Shown piece by piece: positions 28,750 to 38,698 of a stretch of 64,000 bases of DNA. Where the stretch lies: contig CP091718.1 in the NCBI GenBank assembly GCA_022009675.1, forward strand, positions 1,426,001 to 1,490,000, written 5' to 3'. How positions within the stretch are numbered: the stretch's first letter is position 1; the number at the start of each line of letters is the position of its first letter. The DNA comes from Oscillospiraceae bacterium (lineage in GTDB: Bacteria; Bacillota; Clostridia; Oscillospirales; CAG-272). The notes under the pieces are model-generated. The model saw only the letters and a program-made list of their open reading frames with translations. It was not told the DNA's origin and ran no database searches. The position numbers were made by a program, and so were the translations under genes.

Positions 28750-30137
28750 ATGAAAACAGAATACACCGGGAGTGGTGGCTTCCTGCAAAGGGATGGTGTG
28801 GAACACAAAGAGTATGCAGAAGCGTACAGTGCCGAAACTCAGAAAGCAGAAGAAAGAGACGGTGCAGACTTGCTTGAAAAGGTGCTTGACAGAGATAATC
28901 TGAACAGAGCCTACAGGCGGGTGAAAGCCAATAAGGGAGCAAGCGGAGTAGACGGAATGACCGTAGATGAAGCGCTTCCGTGGCTGAAGGAACATCGGGA
29001 AGAACTGCTCGAAAGCATAAGAAACGGCAAATACAAGCCGTCTCCGGTGCGAAGAGTGGAAATCCAAAAGGATAACGGCGGTGTACGAAAGCTTGGAATA
29101 CCAACCGTAATAGACCGCATTATCCAACAGGCAATAGCGCAGGTGCTGACACCAATCTATGAGCCGAAGTTTTCGGACGGAAGCTACGGCTACAGACCGC
29201 ACAGAAGCGCAAAGGATGCAATACTCAAAGTGAAGGAGTATGCGGACGAGGGGTACCAATATGCCGTATGCCTTGATTTATCCAAATACTTTGACACACT
29301 CAACCACGAATTGCTTATGAATATGCTCCGACAGGAAGTTAAAGACAAGCGGTTGACAGACCTTATCAAGAAATATCTGAAGAGCGGAGTGATGGAGAAC
29401 GGTATCGTAATGAAAACGGAAGAAGGTTCCCCCCAAGGAGGAAATCTTTCGCCATTACTTGCAAATATCTATCTCGACAAATTCGACAAGGAGTTTGAGG
29501 GCAGAGGGGTAAAGGTAATCCGCTACGCAGATGACATAATACTCCTTGCGGGGAGTATCCGTGCGGCAGAAAGATTGCTCGGAACAAGTACGTCATACCT
29601 TGAGAAGAAACTGAAGCTCAAGGTAAATACGGAAAAGAGCCGGGCGGTAAGCGTTTATTCAATCCGAAATTTCGGTTTCTCGGCTTTGCGATGGGAAGGA
29701 ACAGAAAGGGTACATATATCCGGGTTCACGCAAAGTCGAAGAAGAAAGCCAAAGAAAAGCTGAAAAGACTTACTTCCCGAAGTCAGGGCAGAAAGCTTGA
29801 CACCGTGTTTTACAAGGTAAAGGTGTTCATGCGAGGATGGCTTGGATATTACGGAATAGCGGAGATGAAGAACGATATGGAAAGGTGGAACGAGTGGCTT
29901 CGCAGAAGAATACGAATGTATATCTGGAAGCAGTGGAAGAAGCCGAGAACAAGGGTGGAGAACCTGAAGAAGTTGGGAATGCCCGACTGGCAGGCATACC
30001 GAAACGGAAATACCCGTAAAGGCTATTGGGCTGTTGCAGGAAGTGGGATACTGACCCACACCATTACAAACGAAAGACTTGCACGCCGTGGATATTACGA
30101 TATATCCGAAGCGTACAAGTCTCTGCACTGTTTATGA
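28750..30137 (+). CDS. ltrA: Group II intron reverse transcriptase/maturase, frame-broken
   Basis: About 462 residues after repair. Reverse transcriptase motifs: KANKGASGVDGMT (RT0/1), RKLGIPTVIDRIIQQAIAQ, SYGYRPHRSAKDAI, CLDLSKYFDTLNH, EGSPQGGNLSPLLANIYLD and the catalytic YADDI. The maturase/thumb region has VFMRGWLGYYGIAEMKN and IRMYIWKQWKKPRTR, as in class C proteins; no HNH endonuclease domain is present. The frame breaks around 29654-29660, where one base appears missing before FNPKFRFLGFAMGRNR. An AAGGAGG site precedes the ATG. Confidence 0.92.
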
Positions 30138-30138
30138 T

Positions 30139-30173
30139 TGAACCGCCGTGTACCGAACGGTACGCACGGTGGT
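30139..30173 (+). ncRNA. Group II intron domain V
   Basis: A hairpin GAACCGCCGTG...CACGGTGGTG with an inner ACCG-AACGGT stem follows the maturase stop. It is the catalytic core of the ribozyme. Domain VI and the 3' end lie in the next 45 bases. Confidence 0.8.
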
Positions 30174-30230
30174 GTGAGAGGTCGGCTGCTCAGCTAATGG
30201 GCAGCCTCCTACTCGATTCCCTATTACGGA

Positions 30231-30768
30231 TTACTTGCTTTTGACAGCTTCGACCAGCTCTGCCAGCAGCTGCTCCTGCCGGAGGATGGCGTCCTCGACC
30301 GCAGCCTGCCGGGCAACTGCCGCTTCCTCGGCGGCTTTGGCGGCTTCGGCGGCGGCGTCAGCTTCCGCTTGCGCGGCAGCCTTGGCGGCTTCTGCCGCGG
30401 CGATCTTCTTCGCATCCAGCCTGTTCTTGGCGTGCATCATCACGCGCAGTACAAGGAAAAATGCAGAACGCGACCAGAATAAAGTCCAGAATGGTCTGGA
30501 TCCATGTTCCCCACAGGATAGCAACCTCGGGAACCGCTTCGACACCCTCGGTGGCTTCCACGCCCTTGCGGAGCACGGTCTTGATATTATCCAGATCGGT
30601 TCCGTCTGTCAGCAGACTGACGCAGGGGTTGATGACGTAATTGACAAGACCTGTCACGATTTTTCCGAACGCACCGCCGATGACGACACCGACTGCCATA
30701 TCCACTACGTTTCCGCGTGTGATAAACGCTTTGAAATCTGACCAGAATCCGCCTTTCTTTTTAGACAT
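30231..30768 (-). CDS. mscL: Large-conductance mechanosensitive channel, frame-broken
   Basis: MscL opens under membrane tension to release solutes during osmotic downshock. The N-terminal helix and first membrane span (FKAFITRGNVVDMAVGVVIGGAFGKIV) and the second span (WIQTILDFILVAFCIFLVLRV) are typical. The repaired protein is about 178 residues, longer than the usual 130-150, because of an Ala-rich, charged C-terminal helix of roughly 65 residues that should form a long coiled coil. The break is at A5 on the plus strand (30457-30461), one base extra. It ends 14 bp from the intron end. Confidence 0.92.
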
Positions 30769-30832
30769 ACCTCAAAAATCCTGCCTTTCGCACGCTTTTT
30801 TGCGCGAACCAGCCGCGCATATGTACTCGAAT

Positions 30833-30861
30833 ATTGTACTACAAATTACATCGCATGTCAA
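30833..30861 (-). promoter_or_regulatory. SigA promoter for mscL
   Basis: Minus strand: TTGACA (30856-30861), 17-bp spacer, TACAAT (30833-30838). Confidence 0.85.
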
Positions 30862-30962
30862 GGGAATTTTTCCTTGGCGCTCGGCGTGGCAGGCACTTTT
30901 TTGCCGTCGGGGAGGGGGAGCGGAGTCCAAAACCCGCTGAACGCAGATCAGGGAAATACGGC

Positions 30963-31047
30963 AGGATCCCTGCCGACGGCAGATCCTTGCCGACGGCAGG
31001 ATCCTTGCCAACGGCAGAATCCTTGCCGACGGCAGAATCTTTGCCGG
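30963..31047. repeat. Five tandem 17-18 bp units upstream of a promoter
   Basis: The unit is close to GATCCTTGCCGACGGCAG, and each contains a GCCGACGGC near-palindrome. Five units end 8 bp before the -35 box at 31055. They could be operator sites or a plain microsatellite. Otherwise the gap 30769-31259 holds only two promoters and no gene. Confidence 0.8.
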
Positions 31048-31054
31048 CTATCGG

Positions 31055-31083
31055 TTGACAGCTGTCTTTTCTTGTGTTATACT
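31055..31083 (+). promoter_or_regulatory. SigA promoter for the discoidin lipoprotein
   Basis: TTGACA (31055-31060), 17-bp spacer, TATACT (31078-31083). The leader is about 170 nt. Confidence 0.88.
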
Positions 31084-31259
31084 GATTGCAATCAAGCGCG
31101 GGGAACAGATCGGCAGCTCCTTGGGTGAGCGGAGGATAACAGTCTGAAAATTCTTTTTCGGACAGGAGTTTTGTGCCTTGGCAGTCTGAGTGACCGCCAT
31201 TCCGGCAAGCCGGAACCGCCGAAAACTACCGCGTTGGTGAGAAAGGAACGGTCATAAAC

Positions 31260-33820
31260 ATGAAACATCGGGGAAAACTGCTTCTGGTGACAGCAGGTCT
31301 GATGCTGTCTCTCATCGCGATTCTGTGCGCCTGTACCGGATCGACTGAAACGAACACGGGCACCTCGTCCGAGACGGCGGGTTCCGCAACCGGAACCGAA
31401 ACCGGAACGGAAGCCGTCACGGGCACGGAGACCGGATCGGCAGCTGCCGATACCGACACGCAGACCGAGACGGAAACCAAACCGACCGTGTCAGAGGACG
31501 TCATAGGCATCGCCAATGTGGCGAACGCCGGGTATGCCATGGCAGGCTCCTGCCGCAATACCGACGGGTATTCCAACCTGCACGCCAATGACAACGACCT
31601 GTCCACTCCGTTCTCCAGCCAGGACTTTTCGGCGGCGGAAAGCGATGTGTACCTGTTCGTTGACCTGACGCGCGCGTATACGGTCCGTTCGGTCGTTCTG
31701 CTGCCTGCCGCCGGTGAGGCGGAGCTGTTTCCGGTTGACTTTGACCTGCAGGTATCGGATGATGGGCAGGCATGGACAACGGTGCAGAGCCGTACCGACG
31801 TGTCCGGCGTCGGCGAGTCAGGCGTAACGGTGGATATGGGCGGCGTTGAGGCGTCCTTTGTCCGCCTGCTGGTGCATCGGATGGCAGAGGATAAGGGAAA
31901 GTACCGCTTTGCACTGGGCGAGATGCAGGTGCTGGCGGACGTGCGCCGTACCGATAACCTCATGCTTCGCCAGAACGACATCTGGCTCTATACGGATACT
32001 TCCGCTACCCTGACTGCGGCATACCGCCGCATTGCTAACGTCACGGAGGAAGCACCCCTGCGTTTCTTCACGGATGACCCTGCCGTGGCGGAGATCGACT
32101 GCAATACGGGCAGCATTACGCCCCGCGGCTTTGGCGATACCTTGGTTTACGCCTATGACGGCGAGAACCTGACCGCCTGCCACGTGCGCGTGCTGGACGA
32201 TACGCAGACTGCGTTCCGCATCAGCACCTTTTACCATTCCAATTTCGGGTATCCCGATGTTATTCCCGCGTGCCTGGACTACATGAAGGAGGCGGGCATC
32301 GGATTCCTGGAGGAGACGCGCACCTACGATGCCGCCGGCAATCAGGTCTGCGACTATATGATGTACCTGTGCGCCAAGCGGGATATCTTCTACTCGGTCA
32401 GCGATCCGCTCCACGACCTGGCTTTGTCCAAGGCGAGCCAAAGCCGGATCATCGAGCTGGTTCAAAAGTACGAGAACCGTGCCGGCTTCGGCGGCATTTA
32501 TCTCGTGGATGAGCCGCACGAGGAATCCAACGACTACGCCCGCGTGGCACGCATCATCCACGACTACAACCATCACATCACCCCGCACCTCAATCTCCTG
32601 CCCATCGGCGGATTCCCTCCTGGGATGAGTATGTGTCGGAGTATTGCGCCATCACAGGCGGTACGCATCGGATGGAGTACCTGTCTTACGACAACTACTG
32701 CTTTATGGCTGACGGCGGCTTCAACTGGGGCGTATACAATTCGCTCAATAAGATACGCCAGTATGGGCTGAAGTACAACGCCTCGACGGGCTACTATATG
32801 CAGTGCATGGAAATACGCGGCGCTTACCGCATCTCCTCCGATGAGGAACTGCTGTTCAATGCCTCTATGGGGCTTGCATACGGCATGAAGAATTTCAAGT
32901 GGTTTGTCTACCTGACGCCTATCGGGGGCGGGGGAGAGCCCTTCACGACCGGCGTGATCGGTCCTGATTTCAAGCCCTCCGTTACGTATGAGGGCGTGAA
33001 GGCGGCGAATGCCCGCATTGCCGAGTGGGGCAAGGTTTTGGGCAAGAGTGATGCCGTGGAGGTTTACCATTCGGATGCCGTTTCCGGCAACGAGGTCGTG
33101 CCGGAGGATTTCGTCATCCGGCAGACCTCCGACAACGCCGCCATATATGCGCTCTATCAGTCGCTGGAAGGCGACGGGCGGCAGTATGTGGTGGTCGTCA
33201 ACCGGGATTTCGGCAAGGGACGGGATAAGGATTTTACCTTTGCCGTTACGGAAGGACTGCCCTCACTGGAGCTTTACGACGGCGGTGCATGGACATCGCT
33301 GGATATCGGGAGCGGCAACTTCAGCCTGTTCATTGCGGCTGGCGACAGCGCCATCCTGCGCCTGCCGGAGGGATATGACTTCCGCCGCCCCGCCGCCAAG
33401 CCTTCGGATAATCTCGCACTGGGGCGGGCTGCCTTTGTGAGCAGTTCGCAGTACACCTTCTGGACCGAAAGCGACAAGGCGTCCTACCGCCTGACCGACG
33501 GGGAAACGGCATCCGGCGGCTGGCTTGCCGGCAACCGCGACGCGAATCCGATTGTTCTGATCGATCTGGGCGAGGTCAGGCAGATCAGCCGCGTGGAGCT
33601 GTTCGTGTTCGTGACCATGGAGAAGCGCTTCCCCGGCAGTGCCACGATCGAGGTGTCGGCGGACGGCGTGACATGGACGCAGGTGTTCTCCTCGCAGATC
33701 ACGGCAGGTGCGGACGGATCCGCTTCCTGCGGGTTTGACAAGGCGGACGCCCGCTATGTCCGTATAACCGCCGGCGGCGTCCGATGTGCGCTCGGCGAGA
33801 TCGGGATATACGCACAATGA
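31260..33820 (+). CDS. Lipoprotein with two discoidin-like domains and a TIM-barrel-like core, frame-broken
   Basis: About 853 residues after repair. The signal peptide ends in lipobox ILCAC, followed by a Thr/Glu/Gly-rich linker of about 50 residues. An F5/8 type C-like domain (about 80-225; DVYLFVDLTRAYTVRSVVL, FVRLLVHRM) comes next, then a short beta region. The central region (about 320-690) includes FRISTFYHSNFGYPDVIP and GGIYLVDEPHEE, which look like glycosidase barrel strands. A second F5/8 type C domain lies at the end (WTESDKASYRLTDGE, ISRVELFVF, ARYVRITAGG). It probably binds or cleaves a glycan at the cell surface. One base appears missing near 32613-32620; repair gives GGFPSWDEYVSEYCA. 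Confidence 0.75.
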
Positions 33821-33992
33821 GCCGGAGCGGCACGCCGCACGCGCAAGCCGCCGGCATCGGCGGACGCGGCGCCCCGGTTGCCCGCGACTGAAAAACAAAA
33901 CTGAAAAACTGTAAATATTTCTCCGTTTTTTTGCGAAAAGTTCCGACAAAATGCCGTTCCGGATCGTTATACAGTATGAGGGGGATTACGAT

Positions 33993-34494
33993 ATGCCTGA
34001 ATCAGAATCTTTGCTGCGTACGGACGAAGGTTTTGAGGCGTTTTATACCCGGCACTATAAGTTGGTATACCGCACCTGCTTCTCCTACATGAAGAACACC
34101 GCCGATGCGGAGGACTGTACCGAGGACGTATTTGTCAAAGTGCTGACCGGACAGTACTCCTTTGAGGACGAGAATCACGAGAAGGCATGGCTGACCGTTA
34201 CCGCCATGAACCTGTGCAAGGACAAGCTGCGGCACTGGACGCATCGGCAGGTCGTGTCGCTGGATGACTGTGCCGAGCTGGTCGGCGACGGTGCACCGCA
34301 CATCGACGAAACGCTGGATGCCGTGCTGAAGCTGCCGCCGAAGTATAAGGACGTTATCTACCTGCACTACTACATGGGCTACAAGACAGACAGAATAGCC
34401 GAGATGCTGGAGAAGCCTCCGTCCACCGTCCGGAATCACCTGCGGGAGGCAAGGGAACTTTTTGCGCAAGCTGTTGGGAGGGATACAACCGTAA
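33993..34494 (+). CDS. ECF-type RNA polymerase sigma factor, frame-broken
   Basis: About 166 residues with sigma region 2 (YKLVYRTCFSYMKNTADAEDCTEDVFVKVL) and region 4 (KLPPKYKDVIYLHYYMGYKTDRIAEML, PPSTVRNHLREAR). ATG 33993 has GAGGGGG upstream. The frame breaks at T5 (34459-34463). With one T removed the protein ends ELLRKLLGGIQP at TAA 34492-34494, and that TAA overlaps the ATG of the next gene (TAATG). This overlap is strong evidence for the repair and for coupling with the anti-sigma gene. The target regulon is unknown. Confidence 0.88.
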
Positions 34495-35349
34495 TGAAAA
34501 AAGGTATGGAGGAGAACGGTCAAAGGACGGATCCGGGGACTGACGGAAGGCAGGAGCAGGAGGATGCCGTCCTGCGCGGACAGTTGCAACAGGCGCTGGA
34601 CAGCGTGGAGCCGGACGGGGAGGCGCGGGAACGGATGCTGCGTCGCATCTGGGGAAAAGGCGGCTGCCCGGCAGACCGCCGATGAACCGACTCCCGTGTC
34701 TGCACCGGAACCGACACGCCGCCGCGCGGGCTTCTGGGGGCAGCTTCTGCGGTACGGGCTTCCGACCGCCGCCTGCCTGTGCATCCTGATGATTACGCTC
34801 TGGCGTGCGCCGGGTCTGACCTCCGGCAAGCCGGGTGACGGTGGCAGTCGGGAGCCTGCCACCACTCCCATTGTCCGCTTTGTCGGACCGTCCGGGCTGG
34901 ATGCGGCGGGACTGTCCCTGTCCCTGCCCGAAGGCGCCGGAAATGTGTCCAGCACACTGGTAGACGGGCAGATCGCCTGCGTGTACTTCGTCATGGACGG
35001 TAAGGCATACGCCCTGTACGCCTCGCGGCTGGAGGGAGATTTCTTCGGGCTGGACGGCGACATCGTGGAGACCGAGCAGATAACGGGCACGTTCAGCGCC
35101 ATCCTGCAAAAGGTGCGTCCGCTTCTGCCGAGCAAGGAGAACCCGATTCCGTCGAGCCCGGGCGAGGAGGCGACCACCTCAGCGGGTGAGCCTTCGCCGG
35201 TCGGTATCCCCGGCGCCTATCAGGCGGTCTGGGAGGCAGACGGTGTCCGCTACTACCTGTGCGCCACCAACGGTGCATCGGCGGACGATGTGCTGACGGT
35301 CGTGCGCCAGCTTATGCCTGGGGCGGAAACCGGGAACGAAGCGGAATAA
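34494..35349 (+). CDS. Membrane anti-sigma factor, frame-broken
   Basis: About 284 residues. A cytoplasmic N-terminal region rich in Gln/Glu (about 1-75) is followed by one membrane helix (YGLPTAACLCILMITLW) and an outer domain (about 110-284; LVDGQIACVYFVMDGKAYALYASRLEGD), in the style of DUF4367-like sensors. Its start overlaps the sigma factor stop, which is typical of a sigma/anti-sigma pair. The frame breaks at G4A4 (34651-34658), one base extra; repair gives IWGKAAARQTADEP. A strong terminator follows. Confidence 0.78.
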
Positions 35350-35365
35350 CCGCGCCGGCAAAAGG

Positions 35366-35407
35366 GGCTGTAAAAAAACTCATTTTGAGTTTTTACAGCC
35401 TTTTTTT
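35366..35407 (+). terminator. Intrinsic terminator after the sigma/anti-sigma operon
   Basis: GGCTGTAAAAAAACTCA pairs with TGAGTTTTTACAGCC and is followed by T7. Confidence 0.9.
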
Positions 35408-35436
35408 GTTGTCCGGTATCTGGTATCTGTTATCTG

Positions 35437-36074
35437 TTATCGGTAGTCGTAGCGCTCGCCGGTCTGCACCGGTATACAACGCCCGGCGGTCAGTTCCCGC
35501 ACCCGCTCGCACAGCGCGCGGCGGCGGCAACTTTGACTGCCAATGTCAGCGTGACCTGCTCGGCAAAATCCAGCGCGTCGGTCAGCGCTCCGGCACGGGA
35601 AATCTCCGGCAGGAGCCGCTGGTAATCGCTGTAGGAAACCGCCAACGACAGCACGGCATACCGCTCGTAGGTGATGATACCCGCGTCCTCCAGCGCCAGC
35701 CGCGCGGCGGACGAATAGGCGCGGATCAGTCCGCCCACACCCAGCAGCGTCCCGCCGAAGTAGCGCGTCACCACCACCACGGCGTCGGTCGCGCCGGTGT
35801 GCCGGATCGCCTCCAGCGTCGGCATTCCGGAGCTGCACTGCGGCTCTCCGTCATCCGAGTAGCGCGCGACCGTGTCGGAACCCAGCCGGAACGCCCAGAC
35901 GTTGTGCGTCGCATCGGAGAATTCCTTTTGCCGTGCCTTGACAAACGCCAGCGCCTCCTCTTCGGTCCTGACCGGGGCGGCGTGACTGAGAAAGACCGAT
36001 CTGCGATCCTCCAGCTCGCCGTGCCCCTCGCCGCGCAGTGTGGTGTACAGCAGTCTGTGGTCGGGGGCGCTCAT
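35437..36074 (-). CDS. YigZ/IMPACT family protein, frame-broken
   Basis: About 212 residues. The IMPACT/YigZ family motifs are present: DDGEPQCSSGMPTLEAI, VVVVTRYFGGTLLGVGGLIRAY and AVLSLAVSYSDY. The biochemical role of bacterial members is not settled. The start is ATG 36074, which overlaps the stop of the Nudix gene (ATGA). Near the end, a GC-repeat (35514-35528) shifts the frame. Repair gives AAALCERVRELTAGRCIPVQ and a stop at 35437, though the exact indel cannot be fixed from sequence alone. Confidence 0.88.
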
Positions 36075-36640
36075 GCGTTGTCCTCCCGCCCGGAGCCGGG
36101 CTCCGGCTCCAGCCATGCGTCGTGCCCCACCTTTGCCTGCAACGCCGCCAGCATCGCACCGTAGCGCAGAGCGACCGGCGGCGGGATCAGTCCCTCGTGA
36201 ATCATGGTTTAAAACCTCCAGAAACTGACCCAGCAGGCGGCATCGGTTTCTCCCTCCTGCAGAGTCAGGGAATCGGCGGGCAGTGTGCGGCGCACAAGAT
36301 AGCAGTCCGAAAAGGCGGACGGCTCCCGGATACTGCCAAGCAGGTGCAGCTCCTCCGGCGCGGCGTCAATGCCGGTCTCCTCGCGCAGCTCACGCCGTGC
36401 GGAGGTCAGACTGTCCTCTCCGGCGATGCCGGAGCCTCCCGTCACCTCCCACCAGCCGGGATACATCCCCTTGCAGGCGGCGCGGCGGGTCAGAAGCAAC
36501 CGCCCCCGGTCATCCACCGTGTACACCGTCACGACAGTGTGGTAGGTGCCGTGCGGCATGGGGTACTGCCGTCCGCGCGGGTGCGTCTGCCCCAGCGGGC
36601 GGCGATCCTTGTCCAGAAGATCCCACAGTTCCATGCTCAT
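36071..36640 (-). CDS. Nudix hydrolase, frame-broken
   Basis: About 189 residues if repaired. The Nudix box is clear: GGSGIAGEDSLTSARRELREETGID, with flanking MELWDLLDKDRRPLG and RGRQYPMPHGTYHTVVTVY, like the isopentenyl-diphosphate isomerase-type subgroup. An in-frame TAA occurs near 36209, but the same frame then resumes MIHEGLIPPPVALRYGAML and runs to a TGA overlapping the yigZ start. I infer two compensating indels around 36205-36225. The ATG at 36640 overlaps the hflX stop (ATGA). Substrate unknown. Confidence 0.82.
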
Positions 36641-37989
36641 TCCCCCTCCGGCGTGCGCCGGTTCGGGTCAAACTGCTTCAGCAGACCGTACACGCGGTCA
36701 TCTACCGTTGCCACGGCGGTGATGTACTCATCGCCGTACTCCACCGATTCCACCGCCGCCTTTTCGCTGTACAACCGGGCAAGCGCACCGGACTGCGCAT
36801 TCGGAATCCGGAAGGTCACGCGGCGTTTGCCCTGCCGGATGAGCGTCTCCAGTGCCGTTGCCAACGCATCACAGCCCTCACCGGTACGGGCGGAGATGCA
36901 CAGCGCGCGCCGGGCGTCGCTGTCGCGGAAGCGGTCGGATACCATGCGCTCCAGCCCTGCGCGGTCGCCCGCTTCCCGGTCGCACTTATTGAAGACATAC
37001 AGCGTCGGCTTTGCGCCGGCGCCCAGCTCGGTCAGCAGCTCCTCCGTCACGCGGAGCTGCTCCTCGCAGTGCGGGTCGGAAACGTCCAGCAACAGGAGGA
37101 TGATGTCCGCATATACCGCCTCCTCCAGCGTGGAGCGGAAGGCACTGATCAGATGGTGCGGCAGTTTGCGAATGAATCCTACCGTATCGGTCAGCAGAAC
37201 CGACTCCCCGCCGGGCAGGGTGAACTTGCGCGTTGTCGGATCGAGCGTGGCAAACAGCTTGTCCTCTGCCAGAATGCCGGCACCTGTCAGCGTGTTGAGC
37301 AGGGTGGATTTGCCTGCGTTGGTGTAGCCGACGATGGCGATGCGGGGCAGACCGCTCCGGTCGCGGGACTGCCGCATGGTGCGGCGGTTCTTTTCCACGA
37401 CTGCCAGCTCAGCCTTCAGCGCATCCACGCGGCGCTTCATGTGCCGCCTGTCGCTCTCCAGCTTGGATTCGCCGGGACCGCGCGTTCCGATCCCGCCGCC
37501 CAGCCGGGACATATCCGTGCCGCGTCCGGTCAGGCGGGGCGCCGTGTACTGAAGCTGTGCCAACTCCACCTGCAGCTTTCCCTCCGCAGTAACGGCGTGC
37601 AGGGCAAAGATATCCAGTATCAGCATGGAGCGGTCGATCACGCGCAGATCCTCTATGCCGATGTCGTCCTCCATGTTGCGTATCTGAACGGGTGTCAGGT
37701 CGCAGTCAAACACGACCAGCGACGCCTCCAGATTGCGGCACATATCCGCCAGCTCGCGCACTTTGCCGGAGCCGATGAGTGTCCGGGCATCCGGGGCGGA
37801 GCGGCTCTGCACCATGCGGGCGGCAACAGTGCCTCCGGCGGTGTCCAGCAGGCGTGCCAGTTCGTCCATGCTTTCGTCCACGTCCTCCGCAGTATCCGCG
37901 TCGGTCAGGATGCTGACCAGCACGGCGCGGGGCTTCTCCGGTTGCTCCTCCGGGGCGCGGAGGGAATCGTTTTTCAGAATAACAGCCAT
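36637..37989 (-). CDS. hflX: Ribosome-associated GTPase HflX
   Basis: HflX binds ribosomes and can split stalled or stressed 70S particles. The 450-residue protein has an N-terminal ATP-binding-like domain (TLIGSGKVRELADM), a coiled-coil linker rich in Glu/Arg (about 165-200) and the G domain: GYTNAGKSTLLN (G1), TDTVGFIRKLPHHL (G3), NKCD (G4). AAGGAGG lies before the ATG. It is the first gene of a tightly overlapping operon with the Nudix and yigZ genes. No break is seen. Confidence 0.96.
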   Translation of the reverse strand: MAVILKNDSLRAPEEQPEKPRAVLVSILTDADTAEDVDESMDELARLLDTAGGTVAARMVQSRSAPDARTLIGSGKVRELADMCRNLEASLVVFDCDLTPVQIRNMEDDIGIEDLRVIDRSMLILDIFALHAVTAEGKLQVELAQLQYTAPRLTGRGTDMSRLGGGIGTRGPGESKLESDRRHMKRRVDALKAELAVVEKNRRTMRQSRDRSGLPRIAIVGYTNAGKSTLLNTLTGAGILAEDKLFATLDPTTRKFTLPGGESVLLTDTVGFIRKLPHHLISAFRSTLEEAVYADIILLLLDVSDPHCEEQLRVTEELLTELGAGAKPTLYVFNKCDREAGDRAGLERMVSDRFRDSDARRALCISARTGEGCDALATALETLIRQGKRRVTFRIPNAQSGALARLYSEKAAVESVEYGDEYITAVATVDDRVYGLLKQFDPNRRTPEGE

Positions 37990-38096
37990 ATGAAATCCTC
38001 CTTGAATCAGGAAACCGCAGATCGATCCGGTACTGCACGGGGATGATTGCGTTTCCGCAGGTATCGGGATGCCGGTCTCCCCGGCGATCAGACAGC

Positions 38097-38141
38097 AAAA
38101 GGGCAGGATGCTCTCTCTTTACGCGAGTGCGTCTCCTGCCC
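38097..38141 (-). terminator. Terminator downstream of rpmE
   Basis: On the minus strand AGGGCAGGA...TCCTGCCC is followed by TTTT, lying between rpmE and hflX. Confidence 0.75.
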
Positions 38142-38251
38142 TATGGATCTCTCCGAATGCCGGTCGCAATATGCCGCACTGCGCGACCCCGCCAAACGAT
38201 GGCAGGGCGCACCCGGCACGCGACGGAACCGTTCCGTGCGAGAAGTGCTGG

Positions 38252-38461
38252 TTACTTCTTGACAGCAGCCAGTCTCTTCTTGAAACGATCCAGCCGTCCG
38301 CCTGCATCGACAAACTTCTGCTTGCCGGTGTAGAAGGGGTGGCACTTGGAGCAAATGTCCACACGCAGTTCACTGCCCTTGGTGGAGCGGGTGACAAAGG
38401 TCTCTCCGCAGGCGCAGCGGACTGTACACTCAACGTACTCAGGATGAATTCCGTTCTTCAT
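38252..38461 (-). CDS. rpmE: Ribosomal protein L31, zinc form
   Basis: L31 bridges the two ribosomal subunits. The 69-residue product starts MKNGIHPEY and has zinc-binding Cys in RCACGE and ICSKCHPFYTGKQK, so it is the zinc-containing form. ATG 38461 is preceded by GAGGT at 7 bases; an upstream in-frame ATG has no site. A small hairpin (CCCGATGT, ACATCGGG) lies in the leader at about 38485-38510. Confidence 0.96.
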   Translation of the reverse strand: MKNGIHPEYVECTVRCACGETFVTRSTKGSELRVDICSKCHPFYTGKQKFVDAGGRLDRFKKRLAAVKK

Positions 38462-38525
38462 TTCACGATACCTCACTTTTGAAATTCCCCGATGTGCTTT
38501 GACATCGGGTACGCAAGCTCATCAC

Positions 38526-38554
38526 ATTATAACACATTCTTTCCCGGAATGCAA
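38526..38554 (-). promoter_or_regulatory. SigA promoter for rpmE
   Basis: Minus strand: TTGCAT (38549-38554), 17-bp spacer, TATAAT (38526-38531). Confidence 0.87.
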
Positions 38555-38698
38555 TAGGATTTTTTTGAAATTTTTCGGAAGGATTTTTGCGGGGGCTTAC
38601 CCGGCGTTCCGTTTTTTTCCGCCTCCCTCTCTGCCGACACCGGAGTTGTGCCGACAAAAAAAGGCATTTTTTCTTCCGGAGGAAAAACCTGAAAAGGG

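Larger units (their letters stand above)
28330..30217 (+). mobile_element. Group II intron, probably class C
   Basis: The element begins near GTGCCCGGCAC, a GUGYG-type 5' end, and includes the domain I segment TTGGCGGTGAAAGTCCGC. It encodes a reverse transcriptase in domain IV, then shows a domain V hairpin (30140-30172) and ends near CTCGAT (30217). It sits one or two bases after the stem of an intrinsic terminator, the known target preference of class C introns. The exact ends are estimated. No second copy is in the window. Confidence 0.88.

Noticed and set aside
28750..30137. Diversity-generating retroelement or retron reverse transcriptase
   Set aside because: The YADD protein has a maturase/thumb region and is flanked by group II intron RNA domains, including domain V; no template repeat or msr/msd is present.
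30963..31047. CRISPR array
   Set aside because: Units are only 17-18 bp and contiguous, with no spacers and no cas genes.
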